Of a stretch of 5,993 nt of DNA, positions 1 through 5,558 are shown piece by piece. The notes beneath the pieces were generated by a model. That model saw only the letters and a list, made by a program, of their open reading frames with translations. It was not told where the DNA came from and ran no database searches. This stretch comes from an uncultured Gemella sp. Its GTDB lineage: Bacteria; Bacillota; Bacilli; Staphylococcales; Gemellaceae. A program made the translations under genes and the position numbers. The first letter of the stretch is position 1. The number at the start of each line of letters is the position of its first letter. Where the stretch lies: the NCBI GenBank assembly GCA_938038035.1, contig CALHQV010000039.1, positions 1 through 5,993 on the forward strand, given 5' to 3'.

Positions 1-9
1 TTCCGATCT
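1..9 (+). other. Sequencing-adapter remnant (artefact)
   Basis: The first nine bases, TTCCGATCT, are identical to the 3' end shared by both standard Illumina TruSeq adapters. Nine bases alone could match by chance. Their place at the extreme edge, directly before human repeat DNA, makes an untrimmed adapter the best explanation. This is not bacterial sequence. Confidence 0.8.
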
Positions 10-99
10 GGAGAATTGCATGATCTTGACTCAGTGCAACCTCCATCTCCTGGGTTCAAACAATTCTCCTGCCTCAACCTCCCAAGTAGCTGGGATTAC
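10..99 (-). mobile_element. Human Alu SINE fragment (contaminant or chimera)
   Basis: These bases read as the reverse complement of a primate Alu element. Diagnostic segments in order are TGCAACCTCC, a variant of CTCCCGGGTTCAA (here CTCCTGGGTTCAA), ATTCTCCTGCCTCA and AGTAGCTGGGATTAC. The match stops after GGGATTAC, where Alu would continue with AGGC but this sequence continues TAGATCC. The fragment has scattered differences from the consensus, as expected of an old genomic copy. Bacteria do not carry Alu elements, so this is host DNA joined to the bacterial contig during library preparation or assembly. An open frame running from the Alu into bacterial sequence at 20-205 is an artefact of this join. 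Confidence 0.95.
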
Positions 100-101
100 T
101 A

Positions 102-671
102 GATCCAGGAATAGGAGATTTCCTATATTTATCAAGGATAATAATATTTTTCCCATTCTTTTTGAGTGGAGTATTATTACAAAACTTCGATATAGTAAGT
201 TTTAAAGATAAAAATTCTAAATATAAAATCTTAGCTGGACTTATAGTTTTAGTTTGGTTAGGATTATGTATTTATGAAGTAGATAGAGTATATGGGCTAA
301 GATATCTGTTTACAGGGAGAAATCCGTTTTCCCCTAGAATAATGAGTTATGCTCCATTAGTGAGATTAGCTAGTTATATCATATCTTTTAGTATAGGTCT
401 TTCTCTTATAATGCTTATGCCAAATAGAAGACTGGGTTTGATTACGGATATGGGAAAAAATTCTATAAATGTGTATTTTTGGCATATGCACATATATTAT
501 ATATTGAATAAGCTATTTGGAATTTCTAATATATTTCATTATGGTGTGAAAGGGAAAATAACTTTTCTTGTTATTGGGGTTATTTTGAGTATAATATTAT
601 CCCAAAATATATTTAATTTTCCGATAAGACAAATAAAAAAACAAGTATTTTCAAGTGAAAAAGCATCATGA
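102..671 (+). CDS. Acyltransferase-3 family membrane protein, 3' part only
   Basis: This is the C-terminal half of an integral-membrane acyltransferase (Acyl_transf_3, similar to fucose 4-O-acetylases). Such enzymes move acetyl groups onto surface glycans. The frame is open from the Alu junction: bases 102-161 encode coding-like sequence including LSRIIIFFPFF, a segment typical of the family. The TTG at 162 is therefore internal and not the true start. Downstream come several hydrophobic segments and the late family motif GKNSINVYFWHMHIYYI, then a basic tail. About 190 residues remain of a family usually near 340, so the N-terminal part with the usual catalytic histidine is missing because of the chimeric edge. 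The gene converges on the phosphorylcholine esterase gene and ends at TGA 669-671 inside their shared terminator. The acceptor is unknown; a cell-wall or teichoic-acid glycan would fit the neighbours but is not shown by the sequence. Confidence 0.85.
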   Translation, partial: DPGIGDFLYLSRIIIFFPFFLSGVLLQNFDIVSFKDKNSKYKILAGLIVLVWLGLCIYEVDRVYGLRYLFTGRNPFSPRIMSYAPLVRLASYIISFSIGLSLIMLMPNRRLGLITDMGKNSINVYFWHMHIYYILNKLFGISNIFHYGVKGKITFLVIGVILSIILSQNIFNFPIRQIKKQVFSSEKAS

Positions 672-694
672 TTTTAAGAATCACGATGCTTTTT
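658..694. terminator. Bidirectional rho-independent terminator
   Basis: The left arm at 658-673 (AAAAAGCATCATGATT) pairs with the right arm at 679-694 (AATCACGATGCTTTTT). There is a single A-C mismatch and a 5-base loop. The A-run on the left and T-run on the right give a U-tract in both directions, so the hairpin can stop the acyltransferase transcript and the oppositely directed tacF-pce transcript. The acyltransferase stop (669-671) is in the left arm, and the esterase stop (674-676 on the complement) is in the loop. Confidence 0.9.
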
Positions 695-2149
695 GTTTCT
701 AATGCGGTACCCTAAATAACAAATTATTAATAATGAAATAATGAATAATGGATAATTCCTAAAATCAGAAATATTTACTTTTCCCTCACTATTCACATGA
801 AGGAAACCGATCCATTTATTTTTACTTAAAGTTCCATCAGTTTCAAAATGATAGAAGTTTTCCCATTCATTTTTTGCTGCTCTTCCATCTTTTTTGAAAT
901 AATATTTAGATGTTGAATCAATTTCTTTCCAAGAATCTGTTAACATTCCGTTATTTTTATCTATGTAGTAGAAGTTATCGTTATCTTTAACTAATCCTGT
1001 TTTTAAAGAGCCATTATTATTGAAGTAGAACCACTTGTTATCAAGATATTTCCAACCTACAGCAACAGTACCTGAATCGAAGAAATAGTACCAATTATCG
1101 TTGTGCTGTGTCCAACCATCTTCAGGGGCTTCATTTTTCCAATTTTTAAATTTTAATATATTGTTTTCATTATAGAACCCATAGTGAGGATAATTATTTG
1201 AGACATTGATAACTTCTCCATTATTGAACTCAAGAGAAATGGCTGCCCTGTCTAGTTGACCCGCATTTATAATACTGATATTTTTTTGTTTTAAATATTC
1301 GGCATAATTTTCTTCTACAGGTCTAATACCAGTTTTTATAATTTTTTTAGGATTAAGTTTATCCACAAATTCTTTTGTATTTGATTTTGTTGTTTCTACA
1401 TGATGATTAAATTTCATGACATCTACTTGACCGATTAATGGGCCATATTTTTCTTCAAGGTGTCTTTCGGTATTTTCTAAATCCCCGCCTAGGAAAATTC
1501 TAGTGTTATTAATGTCCACAATTGCTAGAATTGAATTTAAGTTATCGTCATATACTTTTTTTAATGAACCATCACTTTCGTATTCATTTTCATAATTTAA
1601 TAAATCAATTTTTATATCACCTAGCATTAGGTGTGAATCTTCTTCAGTAATGTTTTGAATTACAGTAGTATTAGTTTCTTTCGCTGCCTCTAATGCTCTT
1701 TCATATCCATATAAATTATCCCAAAGTCTAGTTTTATCTGAAATTCTATCATCACTATATTTTTTAATGTATAGTTTTTCTGTTGGGATAGATTTTAGTA
1801 TATCATGTGCAGAACCAACATGATCTGAATGCGCATGGGTTATAATAATGAAATCAAATTTTTTAATTCCCAATTGTTTTATATGAGCGAATAACCTATC
1901 TTGGGTAATTTTCTTTTTATCTTTTGTTATACCTTCTCTATCGGGATATCGAGGATTTGAACCATCTGGATATGAAAAATCTTCCCCAGTATCAATCATT
2001 GCATAGTGTCCGTTACTCTCTAGTATCATCGCGTCAGACCATTCGGCAACAGTTATAATATGTAGTTTATCATCAGCCTTAGCATGTATTGTTGGAAGAA
2101 AAGTCATAGATACTAAGACCATTATAATAAGTGTTTTTAAGATTTTCAT
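674..2149 (-). CDS. pce: Pce/CbpE-like phosphorylcholine esterase, membrane-anchored
   Basis: Predicted secreted zinc hydrolase that removes phosphocholine from teichoic or lipoteichoic acid. Residues 1-23 form a signal peptide ending IHA. Residues ~28-320 are a metallo-beta-lactamase-fold domain with the HxHxDH motif (H105, H107, D109, H110), H173, D223 in GGDLEN and H249/H250 in FNHH. Segments such as ESNGH, DTGED, LWDNLYGY, VIQNIT and KYGPLIG closely resemble my recollection of pneumococcal Pce. Residues ~345-458 hold about six cell-wall-binding repeats of the GW...WYYF...G type, the last three degenerate. Residues ~466-481 are hydrophobic and followed by a basic tail (RIRNKKHR), with no LPXTG motif. 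This looks like a membrane anchor, which pneumococcal Pce lacks. The start has an AAAGGAGT ribosome site at 2154-2161 directly after the tacF stop, so the gene is operonic with tacF. ComEC-like MBL proteins are an alternative, but the repeats and motifs favour Pce. Confidence 0.9.
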   Translation of the reverse strand: MKILKTLIIMVLVSMTFLPTIHAKADDKLHIITVAEWSDAMILESNGHYAMIDTGEDFSYPDGSNPRYPDREGITKDKKKITQDRLFAHIKQLGIKKFDFIIITHAHSDHVGSAHDILKSIPTEKLYIKKYSDDRISDKTRLWDNLYGYERALEAAKETNTTVIQNITEEDSHLMLGDIKIDLLNYENEYESDGSLKKVYDDNLNSILAIVDINNTRIFLGGDLENTERHLEEKYGPLIGQVDVMKFNHHVETTKSNTKEFVDKLNPKKIIKTGIRPVEENYAEYLKQKNISIINAGQLDRAAISLEFNNGEVINVSNNYPHYGFYNENNILKFKNWKNEAPEDGWTQHNDNWYYFFDSGTVAVGWKYLDNKWFYFNNNGSLKTGLVKDNDNFYYIDKNNGMLTDSWKEIDSTSKYYFKKDGRAAKNEWENFYHFETDGTLSKNKWIGFLHVNSEGKVNISDFRNYPLFIISLLIICYLGYRIRNKKHRDS

Positions 2150-2162
2150 AGATACTCCTTTA

Positions 2163-3644
2163 TTAGTTTTTATTAATTTTACTTTTCACCATATTTATCG
2201 CATAGTTTATTGTTGAATCTTTTAGTACTGTTAGGATAGCTAAATAATAAATTCCACAGATTGCTATGACTGTGCAGACCATAATAAGCATGTTTAATGT
2301 GATTTCATAAGAATTAACGTGGAATACAAATTTTGTAATGAAGTATATTGGAATAAAGCCAAGGGATACTACAAGGTATTTGTAAAGTGAAGAAAATACA
2401 GCTGATAAGTTTATTAGCTTATATTTTTTAATGAATTGTATTTCTAACAATACTACTAATCCTTCTGCAAGTATTGTTGTTCCAATATAGTATTCTGGTT
2501 TGAAAATATTACAGAAGTATAATGTTGAATTTAACACTACATTTAATCCACCACCGATAAAGTAAAATGAAGTTAATTTTTTTTCGAAATCATTGATGAA
2601 TATAATTTGCTTTCCTAGTATCATTTCAATAGACCAAATAATAGTTCTAATCGCAAATATACTTGTTACTATTCCTGCTTCTAAATATTTATCTGATGAA
2701 TAAATAACAGTTGCATATGTTCCTAGAATCATTATTCCGATACTAGTTGGTATCATCAGGAAGAAGAATAGTGAAGATCCTTGCTTGATTAAATATTCAT
2801 AAGAATCTTGATCTTTTTTTCCTAAGTAATAACCTAATCTAGGAAGACTGACATTTAAAGCTCCACTAAGCACACCTGCGATAAGCATTACTATGCTCGA
2901 TGCGATAGTGTAGTAAGATATATAGTTTTCATCTGGACTTTTTGTTATAAACATTCTATCAAGTAGTGTATATAGCATATTGGCATTTGCTAATAATAAC
3001 ATTGTAGTTAGTGCTTTTGTAGATGTCAATAAGTCCTTAATATCAATTTTAACAAATGAAACTTCTCTTTTTATCCATAAGAAACTTAGTAGATAGTTTA
3101 AGATTGTAGTAGCACTCATTATGATTGCATATGGTATAATGTCATCTTCTGTTTTTACAAATGTGAAGATTGATACTAACATTGCGATTCTAATAAATAA
3201 AGTTTTATATAGAATAAACGTATAGTTTTCGTATGCTTCATTCATCCATTCAATGTTTAAAAATTGGAACAAGGCTTGAATTCCAAGTATATAGTATAAA
3301 ATTTTTAAATTTTCAGTATCATGTGTGCCTACGCTGATAAATATAAAATATAGAGTAGTTATCGCAATTGAGGTAACTACTGATATATAGAATAGTTTTG
3401 AAAATACGTAGTTGATTTTGTTTTTATCGTCTTTTACTTTACTTATTGATCTAATACCGTAGTTGTATATTCCGAATGCAGCAAGTGGTATTACAAAACT
3501 AGCCCATGTATTTGCTGTATTGAAATAACTGTAGTTAGATTTACTAAGTATTCTGGTCAAGTAAGGATTAGTGATTAATGGGAACACTATGTTTAGAACG
3601 TTAACCATTAAACTCGCTAATGCATTAACTTTTATGCTTTTCAT
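2163..3644 (-). CDS. tacF: TacF-like teichoic acid repeat-unit flippase
   Basis: A 493-residue polytopic membrane protein of the MOP/Wzx polysaccharide flippase superfamily. It has roughly 12-14 hydrophobic segments across its whole length and short basic loops. It would move the undecaprenyl-linked teichoic-acid precursor across the membrane. The N-terminus (NVLNIVFPLITNPYLTRIL) and the following FNTANTWASFVIPLAAFGIY and RSISKVKDDKNKINY segments match what I recall of pneumococcal TacF. Its place, divergent from tarI, is also where pneumococcus has tacF. Pneumococcal TacF is linked to export of choline-bearing chains; whether this one prefers them cannot be read here. The start is ATG (complement of 3642-3644) with AGAAAGGA 10 bases upstream. 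It is the first gene of a two-gene operon with pce. A generic capsule Wzx is the main alternative, made less likely by the context. Confidence 0.88.
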   Translation of the reverse strand: MKSIKVNALASLMVNVLNIVFPLITNPYLTRILSKSNYSYFNTANTWASFVIPLAAFGIYNYGIRSISKVKDDKNKINYVFSKLFYISVVTSIAITTLYFIFISVGTHDTENLKILYYILGIQALFQFLNIEWMNEAYENYTFILYKTLFIRIAMLVSIFTFVKTEDDIIPYAIIMSATTILNYLLSFLWIKREVSFVKIDIKDLLTSTKALTTMLLLANANMLYTLLDRMFITKSPDENYISYYTIASSIVMLIAGVLSGALNVSLPRLGYYLGKKDQDSYEYLIKQGSSLFFFLMIPTSIGIMILGTYATVIYSSDKYLEAGIVTSIFAIRTIIWSIEMILGKQIIFINDFEKKLTSFYFIGGGLNVVLNSTLYFCNIFKPEYYIGTTILAEGLVVLLEIQFIKKYKLINLSAVFSSLYKYLVVSLGFIPIYFITKFVFHVNSYEITLNMLIMVCTVIAICGIYYLAILTVLKDSTINYAINMVKSKINKN

Positions 3645-3646
3645 TT

Positions 3647-3662
3647 AAAGGAAATCCTTTCT
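3647..3662 (-). promoter_or_regulatory. tacF ribosome-binding site within a small palindrome
   Basis: On the minus strand the Shine-Dalgarno sequence AGAAAGGA is followed at once by TTTCCTTT and then the start codon after two more bases. The plus strand reads AAAGGAAATCCTTT at 3647-3660, a perfect palindrome. In mRNA, AAAGG could pair with CCUUU across a 4-base loop and partly hide the ribosome site. The stem is short and AU-rich, so any effect on translation is speculative. Confidence 0.45.
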
Positions 3663-3677
3663 AAAATTCTATTTTAC

Positions 3678-3708
3678 ATTATATCATATTTTCAATTCAT
3701 TAGCTCAA
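3678..3708 (-). promoter_or_regulatory. Predicted promoter of the tacF-pce operon
   Basis: The complement of 3678-3688 reads TATGATATAAT, a perfect extended -10 element (TATGN-TATAAT). The best -35 candidate is TTGAGC (complement of 3703-3708) at a long 19-base spacing. The extended -10 probably does most of the work. Transcription would begin near 3670, giving a leader of about 25 bases before the tacF start. Confidence 0.7.
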
Positions 3709-3732
3709 AATTATAGGTTTAATAGAAGATTT

Positions 3733-3762
3733 TTGAAGTTTATTGTTTTTATATGATATAAT
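3733..3762 (+). promoter_or_regulatory. Predicted promoter of the tarI-tarJ operon
   Basis: TTGAAG at 3733-3738 is a good -35 hexamer. After an 18-base spacer comes a consensus TATAAT at 3757-3762, preceded by TATGA, making an extended -10. Transcription should start near 3769, leaving about 40 bases of leader before tarI. I see no riboswitch-like structure or terminator in that leader. Confidence 0.8.
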
Positions 3763-3809
3763 AAAATAGATAATATATTAAAAAAATAGTATTTAAAAGG
3801 AGCAGAAAA

Positions 3810-4517
3810 ATGATATACGCAGGAATATTAGCTGGTGGAACAGGAACTAGAATGGGAATAAGTAATATGCCAAAACAATTCCTAGAATTAGGTAAAAAAC
3901 CAATACTTATCCACACAATTGAGAAGTTCTTATTAGAGCCTGAAATAGAAAAAATCGTAGTCGGTGTTCATGAAGATTGGGTATCTCATGCTGAAGACTT
4001 AGTTGAACAATATGTTTCAGCGTTTGCTGATAGAATCATTATTACACCTGGTGGTGTTGATAGAAATACAACGATTGAGAATATCATTAATAGAATTAAT
4101 GAATACAAACCTTTAACTGATGAGGATATTATCGTAACTCACGATTCAGTTCGACCATTCATCACACTTAGAATCATTAAAGACAACATACGTCTAGCTA
4201 AAGAAAATGATGCTGTTGACACAGTAGTAGAAGCTGTAGATACAATTGTAGAAAGCACTAATGGAGAATACATTTCAAACATTCCAAACAGAGCTCACTA
4301 CTACCAAGGACAAACACCTCAAAGTTTCAAATGTTTAGATTTCTTAAACTTATATAACTCATTAGACAAAGAAGAAAAACAAATACTTACAGATGCATGT
4401 AAGATATTCGTTATAAAAGGGAAAAAAGTAGCACTAGCTAAGGGAGAATACTCTAATATCAAAATAACTACAGTAACTGACCTTAAGATAGCTAAGAGTA
4501 TGCTAGAGGACGAATAA
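3810..4517 (+). CDS. tarI: Ribitol-5-phosphate cytidylyltransferase TarI
   Basis: A cytosolic nucleotidyltransferase that joins CTP and ribitol-5-phosphate to make CDP-ribitol, the ribitol donor for teichoic acid. At 235 residues it has normal length for the IspD/TarI family. The CTP-binding loop is AGGTGTRMG (residues 8-16) with MPKQF at 20-24. GGVDRNTTI lies at 81-89, the conserved HDSVRPF at 111-117, and the C-terminal KITTVTDL at 218-225. IspD of isoprenoid synthesis shares these motifs. TarI is preferred because tarJ follows immediately and a TacF-like gene is divergent. The start is supported by AAAGGAG at 3796-3802, seven bases before ATG. The stop is one base from the tarJ start, so the two genes are probably translationally coupled. 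Confidence 0.93.
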   Translation: MIYAGILAGGTGTRMGISNMPKQFLELGKKPILIHTIEKFLLEPEIEKIVVGVHEDWVSHAEDLVEQYVSAFADRIIITPGGVDRNTTIENIINRINEYKPLTDEDIIVTHDSVRPFITLRIIKDNIRLAKENDAVDTVVEAVDTIVESTNGEYISNIPNRAHYYQGQTPQSFKCLDFLNLYNSLDKEEKQILTDACKIFVIKGKKVALAKGEYSNIKITTVTDLKIAKSMLEDE

Positions 4518-4518
4518 T

Positions 4519-5541
4519 ATGATAAATCAAATATATCAATTAATTAAACCGAAATTTATTAATGTAAAATACAACGAAGAGAACATAAATGATGGTGACA
4601 AAATCATCATCCGTCCAAACTACATGGCACTATGTCATGCAGACCAAAGATACTACCAAGGGAAAAGAGATCCTAAGGTACTGGCTAAAAAACTACCTAT
4701 GGCACTTATTCATGAATGTGCCGGGATAGTAATCTCAGATCCTACAGGAACGTATAAAGTAGGACAAAAGGTAGTAATGATACCTAACCAACCACCAAGA
4801 CAAAGCGACGAGGAATTCTATGAAAACTACATGCCAGGAACACACTTCCTATCAAGTGGTTTCGATGGTTTTATGAGAGAATTCGTAGCTCTACCTAAAG
4901 ATAGAGTGGTAGCTTATGATGAAGTTGAAGACTCTGTTGCGGCTATTACAGAGTTCATAAGTGTAGGTATGCACGCAATGGATAGATTCTTGAAGAATTC
5001 ACATAGTAGAAAAGATAGAATAGCGGTAATTGGTGATGGAAGTCTTGCTTATGTTATGGCAAACATAATAAACTACACTCTACCAGAGTGCGAGATAATA
5101 GTAATAGGTCGTCACTGGGAGAAGTTGGAACTATTTAGTTTCGCAAAAGAAAGATATATCACAGATGATATTCCTGAAGACTTAACTTTTGACCACGGTG
5201 TAGAATGTTGTGGTGGAGATGGTAGTGGTTATGCAATAAACGACTTAATCAAATACATCAAACCACAAGGTAGTCTAGTACTAATGGGAGTTAGTGAATA
5301 TAAGGTAAATATCAATACACGTGATATCTTAGAAAAAGGATTAACGCTAATAGGTTCATCACGTTCAGGTAGAATCGACTTTGAGAAAGCTATTGAGATG
5401 CTTAGTAACAGAAAATTCGAAAGAAGATTCAAGAATATTATCGAGCTTGAGCAACCTGTAAGAAATATTAAAGATATTCATAGGGTGTTCGCAACGGACT
5501 TAAATACAGCCTTTAAGACGGTGTTTAAGTGGGAGATATAG
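4519..5541 (+). CDS. tarJ: Ribulose-5-phosphate reductase TarJ (NADPH-dependent)
   Basis: A cytosolic medium-chain, zinc-dependent dehydrogenase that reduces ribulose-5-phosphate to ribitol-5-phosphate, the substrate of TarI. Its 340 residues fit the family. Likely catalytic zinc ligands are C39, H65 and E66, with E145 in the TEFISVG segment. The four-cysteine structural-zinc loop of many alcohol dehydrogenases is absent; residues ~90-113 replace it, as expected of TarJ. The cofactor-binding turn is GDGSLAY at 172-178, a variant of the GxGxxG pattern. The ribosome site AGAGGA (4505-4510) lies inside the end of tarI, eight bases before ATG. TarI and TarJ act as consecutive steps and often form a complex. 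Other sugar-alcohol dehydrogenases share the fold, but the pairing with tarI makes the call firm. Confidence 0.93.
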   Translation: MINQIYQLIKPKFINVKYNEENINDGDKIIIRPNYMALCHADQRYYQGKRDPKVLAKKLPMALIHECAGIVISDPTGTYKVGQKVVMIPNQPPRQSDEEFYENYMPGTHFLSSGFDGFMREFVALPKDRVVAYDEVEDSVAAITEFISVGMHAMDRFLKNSHSRKDRIAVIGDGSLAYVMANIINYTLPECEIIVIGRHWEKLELFSFAKERYITDDIPEDLTFDHGVECCGGDGSGYAINDLIKYIKPQGSLVLMGVSEYKVNINTRDILEKGLTLIGSSRSGRIDFEKAIEMLSNRKFERRFKNIIELEQPVRNIKDIHRVFATDLNTAFKTVFKWEI

Positions 5542-5549
5542 GGAGGTGA
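5542..5549 (+). promoter_or_regulatory. Strong ribosome-binding site selecting a TTG start
   Basis: GGAGGTGA at 5542-5549 is nearly the full anti-16S complement and begins directly after the last base of the tarJ stop. Spacing is nine bases to TTG 5559, twelve to ATG 5562 and fifteen to ATG 5565. The TTG is best placed, though ATG 5562 remains possible. In-frame TGA at 5547-5549 rules out an earlier start. Confidence 0.75.
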
Positions 5550-5558
5550 AATTTTAAA

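Larger units (their letters stand above)
3678..3762. repeat. 12-bp perfect inverted repeat made of the two -10 regions
   Basis: ATTATATCATAT at 3678-3689 is the exact reverse complement of ATATGATATAAT at 3751-3762, with 61 bases between. Each arm contains the extended -10 of one of the two divergent promoters. The repeat may simply reflect two near-consensus -10 elements facing away from each other. It may also be a matched pair that keeps the two operons balanced or binds a shared regulator. Confidence 0.75.

Noticed and set aside
162..164. TTG as the start of the acyltransferase
   Set aside because: The frame upstream, from about 102, encodes family-typical sequence, so the TTG is an internal leucine codon.
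20..205. Open reading frame of 61 codons at the left edge
   Set aside because: It translates human Alu sequence and then the wrong frame of the acyltransferase gene across a chimeric join.
1040..1120. LPXTG sortase signal before the hydrophobic tail of the Pce-like protein
   Set aside because: No LPXTG or close variant occurs; moreover the hydrophobic tail itself lies nearer the gene end, so a plain membrane anchor is the better reading.
3689..3750. CiaR-type operator as in the pneumococcal lic1 promoter
   Set aside because: I looked for the TTTAAG direct repeat with a five-base spacer and found none in this intergenic region.
3763..3809. Riboswitch or attenuator in the tarI leader
   Set aside because: The leader is only about 40 bases and has no stable stem or T-tract.
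5229..5432. 67-codon minus-strand open frame
   Set aside because: It lies wholly within tarJ, has no ribosome site of note, and is an antisense shadow of a conserved gene.
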